Of a stretch of 64,000 nt of DNA, positions 26,711 to 34,949 are shown in pieces. The stretch covers positions 1-64,000 of the forward strand of contig NZ_LQPE01000031.1 in NCBI RefSeq assembly GCF_002101735.1. Reading direction: 5' to 3'. Within the stretch, counting starts at the first letter, position 1. Every line of letters begins with the position of its first letter. The position numbers and the translations under genes were made by a program. The DNA is from Mycobacterium kyorinense. Lineage in GTDB: Bacteria > Actinomycetota > Actinomycetes > Mycobacteriales > Mycobacteriaceae. A model generated the notes under the pieces. It made no database searches and was not told the DNA's origin. It worked only from the letters and a program-made list of their open reading frames with translations.

Positions 26711-27360
26711 CCGACGAACCGACCAACTTTCTGTACCCGTTCATCGACGCGCAGGAAGACGACGCCACGTCGCTGCTGGCCGATCTCACCGCCTCGGCGC
26801 AGGCGAAGGCCGCCGAAAGCCTGGCACTGCGGCGGTCCACGGTGGAATCCAACGCGGAATTGTTGGCCACCGCCGCCGGCGAGATGGCACGCCGTTTCGC
26901 GGCCGGGGGGCGGTTGTTCACCTTCGGCAACGGCGGCAGCTGCACCGATTCCACGACGCTCGCGAAAATGTTTGCCCGGCCGCCAATCGGAAAGCCGCTC
27001 CCCGCATGGGCTTTGACCGCCGATCAGGCGATCTTGACTGCGCTCGGCAACGACGTCGGATTCGAGCTGGTGTTCGCCCGGCAGTTGATCGCACGAGCGA
27101 AGCCGGGCGACATCGCGATCGCGATGTCGACCAGCGGCAGCTCACCGAATCTGATGGCGGGCCTTGCCGAAGCGCGTCATCGCGGCCTGTACACCGTCGG
27201 TTTCGCCGGATACGACGGTGGCGCGTTCGCCAAAAGCCCGGATGTCGACGCCTGTTTCGTCGTTCGTTCACAAAGCGTGCACCGCATCCAGGAAGCCCAG
27301 GCGCTGCTCGGCTACGAGTTGTGGCTGGCGGTGCACCAACAGATGGAAGCGGTTGCCTAA
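26707..27360 (+). CDS. SIS-domain protein, GmhA/phosphoheptose-isomerase-like
   Basis: A 217-residue protein. The SIS core is clear: FGNGGSCTDSTTLAKMF corresponds to the phosphosugar-binding loop of GmhA, and AIAMSTSGSSPNLMAGL is the second SIS signature. In this operon a lipopolysaccharide-heptose role makes no sense, so the substrate is probably different. Its TAA overlaps the hypE ATG (TAATG). Translation is coupled to the SIS-HypC fusion upstream, so the two SIS proteins may form a heteromer. Confidence 0.82.
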   Translation: MTDEPTNFLYPFIDAQEDDATSLLADLTASAQAKAAESLALRRSTVESNAELLATAAGEMARRFAAGGRLFTFGNGGSCTDSTTLAKMFARPPIGKPLPAWALTADQAILTALGNDVGFELVFARQLIARAKPGDIAIAMSTSGSSPNLMAGLAEARHRGLYTVGFAGYDGGAFAKSPDVDACFVVRSQSVHRIQEAQALLGYELWLAVHQQMEAVA

Positions 27361-28472
27361 TGCCTAAATCAGCAAGCGAATACCTGGCATCGGGGCCGAA
27401 ATTCGCCGAGAGCGACGTCATCGAGCGGATCGAGTCGTTCCGCAGACGCCGCCCCCGCTTGCTCGACGACCATGTGACCCTGGCGCATGGAGCCGGCGGC
27501 AAAGCCTCGGCGGCCCTGGTGGACGCGGTGTTCATGGAGGCGTTCGCCAACCCGCTGCTGGCGTCACTAGGCGACGGCGCGGTCATCGACTTGCCCGGCG
27601 GCGAGCGGATCGTGTTGTCCACCGACTCGTTTGTGGTGCAGCCCAGGCGTTTTCCCGGAGGCTCGATCGGTGAACTCGCAGTGCACGGCACCGCCAACGA
27701 TCTCGCCGTGACCGGTGCAGTGCCACAATGGATCTCGGCAGCATTCGTGCTCGAGGAAGGCTTGCCGATCGCCGAGCTGAAGGAGATCGTCGCCGACATG
27801 GCATCAGCGGCGGCGGCGTGCGGCGTGCAGATCGTCACCGGTGACACCAAAGTGGTGCCCAACGGTGCCGCAGACGGCCTGTTCATCACCACCACCGGCG
27901 CCGGCGTCATTCCCGAGGGACGGCAGCTCTCGGCACAGTCGGTCCGCGCCGGCGACAAGGTGCTGCTATCCGGGTCCATGGGCGACCACGGAATGGCAGT
28001 GATGCTGGCCCGCGGCGATTTGGCGATCGAGGCCGACATCCGCTCGGACACCGCCTCGGTGAGCCCATTGGTGGAGTTGCTGTTGGCGGCGGCGCCGTCT
28101 ACCCGCTGGCTGCGCGACGCCACCCGCGGCGGCGTGGGCACCGTCTGCAACGAACTGGCCCAGGCCTGCGGTCTCGGGGTACTGCTCGAGGAGGAGAAGC
28201 TGCCGGTGCACCCGATGGTCAGTGGCGCATGCGAATTGCTGGGCATCGACCCGCTCTACGTCGCCAACGAGGGCAAGTTCGTCGCCGTCGTCGCGCCGGA
28301 GGAAGCCGAAGCCGGACTGGCTGCGTTGCGGTCCCATCCGTTGGGCGCCGAAGCGGCCGAGGTCGGGGAGATCATCGCCGAACCAGAGGAGACCGTCGTG
28401 GTACGCACCGGATTCGGGGGTACCCGGATCGTGGACATGCTTGTAGGTGACCCGTTGCCGCGGATCTGTTGA
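27360..28472 (+). CDS. hypE: HypE carbamoyl dehydratase
   Basis: Dehydrates the HypF-delivered S-carbamoyl group to thiocyanate for cyanide transfer to HypCD. AIR-synthase/PurM fold, 370 residues. The N-terminal LAHGAGGKAS ATP-binding motif and DATRGGVGTVCNE are visible. The C-terminus is Pro-Arg-Ile-Cys, the invariant Cys-terminal tail that carries the ligand. The ATG overlaps the preceding TAA, and the reading frame upstream of it is antisense or out-of-frame noise. Confidence 0.96.
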   Translation: MPKSASEYLASGPKFAESDVIERIESFRRRRPRLLDDHVTLAHGAGGKASAALVDAVFMEAFANPLLASLGDGAVIDLPGGERIVLSTDSFVVQPRRFPGGSIGELAVHGTANDLAVTGAVPQWISAAFVLEEGLPIAELKEIVADMASAAAACGVQIVTGDTKVVPNGAADGLFITTTGAGVIPEGRQLSAQSVRAGDKVLLSGSMGDHGMAVMLARGDLAIEADIRSDTASVSPLVELLLAAAPSTRWLRDATRGGVGTVCNELAQACGLGVLLEEEKLPVHPMVSGACELLGIDPLYVANEGKFVAVVAPEEAEAGLAALRSHPLGAEAAEVGEIIAEPEETVVVRTGFGGTRIVDMLVGDPLPRIC

Positions 28473-28491
28473 CAGTAAGGAAGTAACTCAG

Positions 28492-28764
28492 ATGTGTCTT
28501 GGGATTCCCGGGAGGGTCGTCGAAATCACCGATCCTGCCAACTATTTGGCGAAAGTCGACGTCAGTGGGGTGCAGCGCACGATCAGCGTGCGGCTGCTGG
28601 AAAAGGACATGCCCGAACCGGACGACTGGGTGCTGATCCACGTCGGCTTCGCGATGGCCAAGATCGACGAGACCGAAGCCTTGCTCACGCTGGTCGCGGT
28701 CCAAAAGATGGGTGACGCCTACGCCACCGAAATGGAAGCCTTCGACAAGTCCGCGATCGTCTAG
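28492..28764 (+). CDS. HypC-type maturation chaperone (second copy)
   Basis: A 90-residue HypC paralogue, longer at its C-terminus than the first copy (an added segment DAYATEMEAFDKSAIV). It begins with the invariant Met-Cys-Leu-Gly-Ile-Pro, and PDDWVLIHVGFAMAKID matches the family end. The ribosome site TAAGGA lies before ATG 28492. It directly precedes hypD, its usual partner, so this copy is probably the one that works with HypD on the Fe(CN)2CO precursor. Confidence 0.93.
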   Translation: MCLGIPGRVVEITDPANYLAKVDVSGVQRTISVRLLEKDMPEPDDWVLIHVGFAMAKIDETEALLTLVAVQKMGDAYATEMEAFDKSAIV

Positions 28765-28772
28765 GAGTGACC

Positions 28773-29906
28773 ATGAAATTCGTCGACGAGTTCCGCGATC
28801 CGGCGGCGGCCCGCAAACTGCTGGTGGCAATCGAGCACCTGGCCGGCGCTGGCGGTGAGCACTTCAAGTTCATGGAAGTTTGCGGCGGACACACCCACAC
28901 CATCTATCGGCACGGCATAGAACACATGCTGCCGCAGAACGTGGAGCTGGTCCACGGCCCGGGCTGCCCCGTCTGCGTGATCCCGATGGGCCGCATCGAC
29001 GACGCAATGTGGCTGGCCGAACAGCCCGACGTCATCTTCACCTGCTTCGGCGACATGATGCGGGTCCCCGGCTCCAACGGCAGTCTGCTGGATGCCAAGG
29101 CGCGCGGCGCCGACGTGCGGTTCGTGTACTCACCGCTGGATGCGCTCAAGATCGCCGTCGACAACCCGGACAGGCAAGTGGTGTTCTTCGCGATCGGTTT
29201 CGAGACCACCGCACCGTCGACCGCGGTGACACTGGTGCGGGCGCGCGATCTGGGCCTGAGCAATTTTTCCGTGTTCTGCAATCACGTCACGATCATTCCG
29301 CCGATCAAGGCCATCCTGGAATCACCAGACTTGCGGCTCTCCGGGTTCATCGGGCCCGGGCATGTGTCAACCGTCGTCGGGAACCGGCCGTACCGATTCG
29401 TGCCCGACGTCTACGGAAAGCCGTTGGTGGTCTCGGGATTCGAGCCGCTGGACATCCTGGCGTCGGTCGCGATGCTGCTGACCCAGATCCGCGAGGGCCG
29501 CTGCGAGGTGGAAAACCAGTACAAGCGGGTGGTGCCCGAAAACGGCAACCCGGCGGCGCTGGCACTGATGGGCAAGGTGTTCGCGCTGCGCCCGCACTTC
29601 GAATGGCGCGGGCTGGGCTTCATCTCGCAGAGCGCGCTGCGGTTGCACGACGACTTCGCCGAATTTGACGCCGAGCTGCGCTACGACATGCCCGGCGTGC
29701 GGGTTGCCGACCCCAAGGCCTGCCAATGCGGTGAGGTGCTCAAGGGTGTGCTCAAGCCTTGGGAATGCAAGGTTTTCGGCACTGCGTGCACTCCGGAGAC
29801 CCCGATCGGGACCTGCATGGTGTCCCCCGAGGGCGCGTGCGCTGCCTACTACAACTTCGGCCGCATGCACCGGGACGCGGTCAAGCTGGTGGGTTCGCGG
29901 ACTTGA
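28773..29906 (+). CDS. hypD: HypD Fe-S scaffold for Fe(CN)2CO assembly
   Basis: Builds the Fe(CN)2CO group with HypC. 377 residues. Essential cysteines are in MEVCGGHTHT and GPGCPVCVIP. The C-terminal [4Fe-4S] cysteines are spread over CQCGEVLKG, WECKVFGTACTPETPIGTC and EGAC. I chose the ATG at 28773, because TAGGAG ends 5 bp before it, over a GTG six bases earlier that overlaps this site. Confidence 0.96.
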   Translation: MKFVDEFRDPAAARKLLVAIEHLAGAGGEHFKFMEVCGGHTHTIYRHGIEHMLPQNVELVHGPGCPVCVIPMGRIDDAMWLAEQPDVIFTCFGDMMRVPGSNGSLLDAKARGADVRFVYSPLDALKIAVDNPDRQVVFFAIGFETTAPSTAVTLVRARDLGLSNFSVFCNHVTIIPPIKAILESPDLRLSGFIGPGHVSTVVGNRPYRFVPDVYGKPLVVSGFEPLDILASVAMLLTQIREGRCEVENQYKRVVPENGNPAALALMGKVFALRPHFEWRGLGFISQSALRLHDDFAEFDAELRYDMPGVRVADPKACQCGEVLKGVLKPWECKVFGTACTPETPIGTCMVSPEGACAAYYNFGRMHRDAVKLVGSRT

Positions 29907-29908
29907 CC

Positions 29909-30649
29909 GTGTCGGTGGATACCCGCGGGGTTGAGATGTTCGCCCGGTATGCCTACGCGCCCAATGCACTCGGGTATTGCGGCCCGCCGCTGGGCGCGAC
30001 CTTGCGTGACGGTTCGGTGGACGAGGTGCGGGCCGCGGCGGCGAAGTTCTCTGGCGCCTGGCCCTACCTGCTGGTGCTGTCGAAGATGACCGGCATCACC
30101 AATCCGCTCGATTATCGGCTCGTCGAGTCGTATTGGCACGGTGGCGGTGTGGGCGCCGACCTGGAACCAGCGGCGTTTCTCGACGAGCTTCTCGCCATCA
30201 TCGGTCCGCAGGCGGGCCGGTACTGGTCGCATCTCGGCCCGGATATGGCAAACGAGGCCGCCGCCAATCACAGCTTCCACGTGTTCGGGGTGTACCCGTG
30301 GTCACGGTTGCTGGGACACGGCCTCGACGAGCACCCGTTGGGCGTCCTGGACAATTGCCGAATCACTTGGGGCACAGTACTTTCCCGCGACAGCTACACT
30401 GTCGAGGTGTCGTGCCGTCGGTTGGTCTGGGACGGTCACGCACTGGCGCTTTCCGAACCGTCACCGCGTCCGCTCGATGTGTGGGCCGATGGGTACAGCG
30501 CGGTGCCCGACGTGGCCGTCGGTGACGACGTCGCTATCCACTGGGGCCGGCTGTGCGGGCGGCTGCGCCCTGAGCAGGTCCAGGCATTGTCCGACACCAC
30601 TGCCCGCCAGCTGGAAGTGACCAACAAGCGCCTGGCACACGTCTTTTAA
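29909..30649 (+). CDS. Hydrogenase-cluster protein of unknown function (DUF6390-like)
   Basis: A 246-residue soluble protein starting at GTG 29909, two bases after hypD. A TTG at 29903 overlapping the hypD stop is an alternative. Conserved-looking parts include FARYAYAPNALGYCGPP, a Trp/His-rich middle (NHSFHVFGVYPWSRLLG) and a C-terminal beta domain. No catalytic motif is recognised. The DUF6390 label is from memory of proteins found downstream of hypD and is tentative. It is the last intact gene before the AAA+ remnant. Confidence 0.72.
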   Translation: MSVDTRGVEMFARYAYAPNALGYCGPPLGATLRDGSVDEVRAAAAKFSGAWPYLLVLSKMTGITNPLDYRLVESYWHGGGVGADLEPAAFLDELLAIIGPQAGRYWSHLGPDMANEAAANHSFHVFGVYPWSRLLGHGLDEHPLGVLDNCRITWGTVLSRDSYTVEVSCRRLVWDGHALALSEPSPRPLDVWADGYSAVPDVAVGDDVAIHWGRLCGRLRPEQVQALSDTTARQLEVTNKRLAHVF

Positions 30650-30660
30650 CCGGCCTTACC

Positions 30661-31050
30661 CGCCGCGAGCGGAAGGGTACCAACGAGCTGCTCAAGTTGA
30701 TCGCGGTGTTCCGATAGCGCGACGAGCGGCTGCTCGTCTGCGCGGCAAACTCGGTGCTGTAACTGGATTCGGCGTTTCTGCGGCCCGGGCGATTCGACTA
30801 CATCATCCGGGTCCGACCCCCGGATGCGAAGGCGCGGACGGCAATCTGGCAGCACTACCTTTGGCCCGCCCCCGAATCTGTTGACTTCGGCGCGTCGGGC
30901 CGCAGCCAGCCAGATGCTCACCCCGGCCGATATCGAATTCGCCGCCCGCAAGGGTAGCAATTCGCGCCGCAACGAGATTACTTGCGAAGTACTTGCAGAA
31001 TTCTTGCGAATCGCCGGCATAGAGCCAGGCCGCGAGCTAAGGTCGTCGCG
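30661..31050 (+). pseudogene. Remnant of an AAA+ ATPase gene
   Basis: Conceptual translation from 30661 gives GTNELLKLIAVFR, a TAG at 30715, RDERLLVCAANSV, a TAA about 45 bases later, then LDSAFLRPGRFDYIIRVRPP. This is the sensor/second-region-of-homology segment of Cdc48/FtsH-type AAA+ ATPases, with the arginine-finger context. After a further frame change near 30890-30910 the text reads LTPADIEFAARKG, the following helix of the same family. The Walker A and B portions are missing. At least two nonsense codons, one frameshift and a 5' deletion make it non-functional. It probably was part of the hydrogenase cluster before nicT. Confidence 0.8.
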
Positions 31051-31084
31051 GGTTGGGATTTCTTCTCGGACGAGGAGAAGCGAT

Positions 31085-32203
31085 ATGGCCGGTGATGCGC
31101 TCGGACCCCGGCAAACGCCGTGGGCAAGGGTGCGCGAGGCTTTGACGCCGGACGAATGGTTGCTCCTGGGCGCCATGTCCGCGGCGATCGTCGGGCTGCA
31201 CGTCGTTGGCTGGTGCACCCTGGTCCTGATCGTCGAGCCGACGCACCTTTCCGTCGGCGACAAGGCATTCGGTGTCGGCATCGGTCTGACCGCCTACAGC
31301 CTGGGGCTGCGGCATGCGTTCGACGCTGACCACATCGCCGCCATCGACAACACCACGCGAAAGCTGATGAATGACGGCCAGCGGCCGCTCGCCGTGGGGT
31401 TCTTCTTCTCGCTGGGCCACTCGTCGGTGGTCTTCGGGCTGGCATTGCTGCTGTCGGTCGGCATCAAGGCGATCGTCGGACCGCTCAAGGACGATTCCTC
31501 GGCGCTGCACCACTACACCGGTTTGATCGGCACGAGTGTCTCGGGCGTGTTCCTGTATTTGATCGCCGTCGTCAATGTCGTGATCCTGGTCGGCATCCTG
31601 CGAGTGTTCGCGCGAATGCGCCGCGGCATCTACGACAAGGCAGAGCTGGAAGAACAGCTAAACAAACGCGGATTGCTGAACCGGTTCCTGGGCCGCTTCA
31701 CCAAATCGATCGGCGCGTCGTGGCATATGTATCCGGTCGGTGTGCTGTTCGGGCTAGGTTTCGACACGGCCACCGAGGTCGCGCTGCTGGTGCTGGCGGG
31801 CACCAGCGCTGCAGCCGGCCTGCCCTGGTATGCCATCCTGTGTCTGCCGGTGCTGTTCACCGCCGGGATGTGCTTGTTGGATACCATCGACGGCTCATTT
31901 ATGAACTTCGCCTACGGCTGGGCGTTTTCCGATTCGGTGCGCAAGGTCTACTACAACATCACTATCACCGGGCTATCGGTTGCGGTCGCTCTACTGATTG
32001 GCAGCATCGAACTGCTTGGCCTGCTCGCCGATCAACTCGGTTGGAACGGCCCAGTTTGGGATTGGATTGGGGGGATAGACCTCAACGCTATCGGCTTCAT
32101 CATCGTCGGACTGTTCGTGCTGACATGGGCTGTTGCCCTGTTGATTTGGCATTACGGACGCATCGAGGAGAAGTGGAGCGTGTCGGCGCAGCGCGTCGCC
32201 TAA
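31085..32203 (+). CDS. nicT: NicT NiCoT-family nickel/cobalt transporter
   Basis: High-affinity nickel permease in the inner membrane, about eight helices, 372 residues as in Rv2856. The family signature RHAFDADHIAAIDNTTRK lies in helix 2, with LGHSSVVFG, LGFDTATEVALL and the DTIDGSFMNFAYGWAF block further on. The ribosome site GAGGAGAAG precedes the ATG. It supplies nickel to the hydrogenase upstream. M. tuberculosis keeps this gene without the hydrogenase island, which fits loss of the island there. Confidence 0.96.
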   Translation: MAGDALGPRQTPWARVREALTPDEWLLLGAMSAAIVGLHVVGWCTLVLIVEPTHLSVGDKAFGVGIGLTAYSLGLRHAFDADHIAAIDNTTRKLMNDGQRPLAVGFFFSLGHSSVVFGLALLLSVGIKAIVGPLKDDSSALHHYTGLIGTSVSGVFLYLIAVVNVVILVGILRVFARMRRGIYDKAELEEQLNKRGLLNRFLGRFTKSIGASWHMYPVGVLFGLGFDTATEVALLVLAGTSAAAGLPWYAILCLPVLFTAGMCLLDTIDGSFMNFAYGWAFSDSVRKVYYNITITGLSVAVALLIGSIELLGLLADQLGWNGPVWDWIGGIDLNAIGFIIVGLFVLTWAVALLIWHYGRIEEKWSVSAQRVA

Positions 32204-32669
32204 AGCGTGGCCAACACCCGGCTTGGATCCTTTTCAAGCCGCGATCACCACCGTGTTTGATTCGGGTTGACGGGCTTGAAGTTCCAGTACGGCGGGTGAA
32301 CATCCTCGGATGATATGTTTGCCAAATAACCTGCGGTGCTAGGACACTGACGCCAGATGTCGCGCATATCCGTCCTAGCTCGCCAGACTTCGCCATCCCG
32401 GTATGAGCTCACCCGCACTGAAACCGCGGTTTGACCCTGGCCGTGAGGAGGTGGGAGCCAGAACTAACCAACCGGTAACCACAAACCGTAATTGATGACC
32501 GCTTCGTTCCGACCCGGTCCCGGTGTAGTTTGCGCCGTTTAAATTAGCCTGCGCCGCATCAGCATACGCACGCCATCGCAGTGTGAGGACGTGGGCGGCT
32601 GGCGTGACCCATGACGCAACGGTAGGCACCGGGCATCGTTTCCGAGCCCAATTCCACAAGGAGAACACC
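32204..32669. other. 466-bp non-coding region between nicT and the PE gene
   Basis: I see no coding region on either strand; the apparent open frames are short and have no ribosome site. An 8-bp perfect inverted repeat (GCTAGGAC at 32338-32345 and GTCCTAGC at 32372-32379) could form a 26-nt-loop stem or flank a binding site. The region has several AT-rich stretches and must contain the promoter of the PE-PPE pair. It marks the boundary between the hydrogenase/nickel block and the PE/PPE island. Confidence 0.5.
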
Positions 32670-32969
32670 ATGTCATTTGTCATGATCGTACCGGACACTT
32701 TGTCGACGACGGCGGCAAACTTGCAGGTCATTGGATCGGCCATGAACGCTCAGAACATTGCCGCCGCGGGCCCGACAACCGGGGTGATTCCCGCCGCTGC
32801 CGACGAGGTCTCGGCCCTGACCGCAGCGCAATTCGCCGCGTATGCACAGATGTATCAAGCTGTGAGTGCACAGGCTGCGGCAGTTCACGAGTCACTGGTG
32901 AATGTCCTTGTCCTCAGCGCTAATTCGTATGCGGCCACCGAGGCAGCTAACGTGATCGCAGCGAGCTGA
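32670..32969 (+). CDS. PE-family protein (PE domain only)
   Basis: A 99-residue protein made of the PE domain alone. It begins MSFVMIVPDTLST, a slight variant of the usual MSFV-x3-P-E start, and shows the helical pair of the family. Like other short PE proteins it is expected to dimerise with the PPE protein encoded 15 bp downstream and to be exported by a type VII secretion system. The ribosome site AAGGAG is strong. There is a YxxxE-like secretion signal near the C-terminus (YAATE). Confidence 0.9.
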   Translation: MSFVMIVPDTLSTTAANLQVIGSAMNAQNIAAAGPTTGVIPAAADEVSALTAAQFAAYAQMYQAVSAQAAAVHESLVNVLVLSANSYAATEAANVIAAS

Positions 32970-32984
32970 AGAAGGTGCGTGGCA

Positions 32985-34178
32985 ATGGATTTCGCAGTAA
33001 TACCTCCGGAAATCAATTCCGCCAGAATGTATTCGGGACCAGGATCGGGTCCGATGCTGGCCGCTGCAGCGGCCTGGGACGCACTGGCCGCCGACCTGCA
33101 CTCCACGGCGATCTCCTACGGTGCGGAGATCTCGAGCCTGACCACCGGATGGCGCGGCCCAGCGTCCGCGTCGATGACGTCTGCGACCGCATCCTATCTG
33201 GGATGGATGACCAGCACTGCCGCCCAAGCTGAGCAGGCCGGTACCCAAGCCAAAGCGGCGGCGGTCGCCTATGACGCCGCATTCGCGATGACGGTACCCC
33301 CGCCGGTGATCGCCGCTAACCGCAGCCTGTTGATGTCGCTGATCGCGACGAACTTCCTCGGGCAGAACACCCCGGCGATTGCGGCGACCGAGGCCCACTA
33401 CACCGAAATGTGGGCCCAGGACGCCGCGGCAATGTACGGTTACGCCGGCGCGTCGGCAGCGGCCTCGACGTTGACGCCGTTCACCGAGCCCCCGCCAGCC
33501 ACCAATGCGGTCGCGCCGGCCGTCCAGGCCGCCGCTGTCACCCATGCCGTCGGCACAAGCACGCCAACGACACTGTCGCAGTTGATGTCCACGATTCCCC
33601 AGGCGCTGCAGGGACTCTCCTCGCCTATGTCGTCCGCGACGTCGACGTCTGGATCGTCGGGATTGCTGGGTGAGTTGTTTCCGGATGGGCTGTTAGGTTC
33701 GGGCGGTCTGGGATTGAACAACAACCTCTGGAACACCATCTTCTCGTCCGGGTTCTACTCCCCCGGCAACCTTGCCCTGTGCGATTTCCTCGCCCTTGCG
33801 GGGATCGGTGCCGCGACGAGTGATGCTGCAAGCGCGGTTGAGGGTGCTCCGGGAGTCGCGGCTGCCGAAAGCGCGCTTGGTTCGGGCGCGCTGGGAAGTC
33901 TTGGCGGGCTGGGAGGCCTCGGCGAGGTCGCCGCGGGCGTGGGACGCGCGGCGACTATAGGTCCGCTCTCGGTACCACCCAGTTGGGCACCGGCGGTTCC
34001 GGCGATAAGCCCCCCGGCCCCGCTGTTGGGGGGTACCCCCCTCACCGCCCCTCCGGCAGTCGCGGCAGGTATGCCCCCGGTTCCGTTGGGCGGTGCCGCC
34101 GGACACGGCATCAACGGCACCGCCCCGCGATACGGATTCCGGCCCACCGTGGTGGCACACCCGCCCGCCGCCGGATAG
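32985..34178 (+). CDS. PPE-family protein, PPE-SVP subgroup
   Basis: A 397-residue PPE protein. The N-terminal PPE domain (about 180 residues) includes [15 protein letters not shown] and a WxG turn in GWRGPAS. The variable middle is Ala/Ser/Gly-rich. The C-terminal GPLSVPPSW motif near residue 330 defines the SVP subgroup. The ATG at 32985 puts MDF at the conserved start; a GTG six bases earlier also exists. It pairs with the upstream PE gene (15 bp gap) as a probable secreted heterodimer. Confidence 0.92.
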   Translation: MDFAVIPPEINSARMYSGPGSGPMLAAAAAWDALAADLHSTAISYGAEISSLTTGWRGPASASMTSATASYLGWMTSTAAQAEQAGTQAKAAAVAYDAAFAMTVPPPVIAANRSLLMSLIATNFLGQNTPAIAATEAHYTEMWAQDAAAMYGYAGASAAASTLTPFTEPPPATNAVAPAVQAAAVTHAVGTSTPTTLSQLMSTIPQALQGLSSPMSSATSTSGSSGLLGELFPDGLLGSGGLGLNNNLWNTIFSSGFYSPGNLALCDFLALAGIGAATSDAASAVEGAPGVAAAESALGSGALGSLGGLGGLGEVAAGVGRAATIGPLSVPPSWAPAVPAISPPAPLLGGTPLTAPPAVAAGMPPVPLGGAAGHGINGTAPRYGFRPTVVAHPPAAG

Positions 34179-34256
34179 CGGTGAAATCGCTGGGCGCCAA
34201 CAGGTGCTGCTAACAGCCCTGCTGTACCCCGTGCGCGCTGCTACAGTTGAGGCACT

Positions 34257-34664
34257 GTGAAATTCAGCGAGGCGCACCGACCGTCGCGGCCGCGATCGAG
34301 CATCGCCATTGCCGCGGTTGTGTGCGTGCTGGCCGCCGTCGTCGGCTGTTGGTTGCTGCGGTTCGAACGGGGCACCCCCGACACACCGCCGTCCGCGGTG
34401 AAGTCGCTCGCCGCTGTCCACATCGACCAAGCGCATCTCAACCACGCCTCGTCACCCGCAAGTCATGCGCCGTTCAAGTCCGCGGGGCTACATCGCGATC
34501 GGCCGCCGACTCAGTTGCGGATGACGCCGGTATCGCAGGCCTCACCATCGCCGATTTCATTGCCACCGGTGTGGTGCTGGCCGGGCGGCACTCAAGCCCG
34601 CACGCCGACACCGGATCATTCCGGGCAAGATCTCTTGACCCAGTTCTGCGTCGCCCGTCGCTGA
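34257..34664 (+). CDS. Hypothetical membrane-anchored protein
   Basis: A possible 135-residue protein from a GTG start. Residues 15-36 (SIAIAAVVCVLAAVVGCWLL) are a clear membrane anchor or uncleaved signal. The rest is Pro/Ser/His-rich with little structure. From about 34440 a second frame looks at least as protein-like (ADDAGIAGLTIADFIATGVV), so the gene may be frameshifted and the tail given here wrong. I recognise no family. It lies alone between the two PPE genes. Confidence 0.45.
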   Translation: MKFSEAHRPSRPRSSIAIAAVVCVLAAVVGCWLLRFERGTPDTPPSAVKSLAAVHIDQAHLNHASSPASHAPFKSAGLHRDRPPTQLRMTPVSQASPSPISLPPVWCWPGGTQARTPTPDHSGQDLLTQFCVARR

Positions 34665-34878
34665 TCGGTCAGCACCGGTCGTCGTGTCATGTCACCACGG
34701 CCGGTGAGCACTGACCGACGCCAGCTCCGACGCACTCGCTCGCGACGCTTCGACTCGAGCGATCACGCGGATCACATTTGATTCCACCCGCGTCCGCGAA
34801 CGCGGCGAATGTTAGCGGCGCCGCAATGGCCGGTCGGTCTGTCTCCGTAACGAAAGTCCTTGTCTTGAGGAGAAGTCC

Positions 34879-34934
34879 ATGTCTTTTGTCACCAGCAAAC
34901 CGAGAAAACCAGCCGCGTCAACACGATCGCCTGA
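34879..34934 (+). pseudogene. PE gene reduced to its two ends by internal deletion
   Basis: Starting at ATG 34879, behind a GAGGAGAAG ribosome site, the first codons read MSFVTSKP, the PE start. The bases just before 34934 read in another frame as VNTIA followed by TGA, which is how PE proteins end. They are followed, as at the intact PE-PPE pair, by the ribosome site of the PPE gene. About 80 codons of PE domain are missing, so the second PPE protein has lost its cis-encoded PE partner. Confidence 0.65.
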
Positions 34935-34949
34935 AGGAGGTGTGTAGCG

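Noticed and set aside
30650..31084. Nickel/cobalt riboswitch upstream of nicT
   Set aside because: The sequence is explained by the AAA+ remnant and I see no four-stem NiCo-type architecture.
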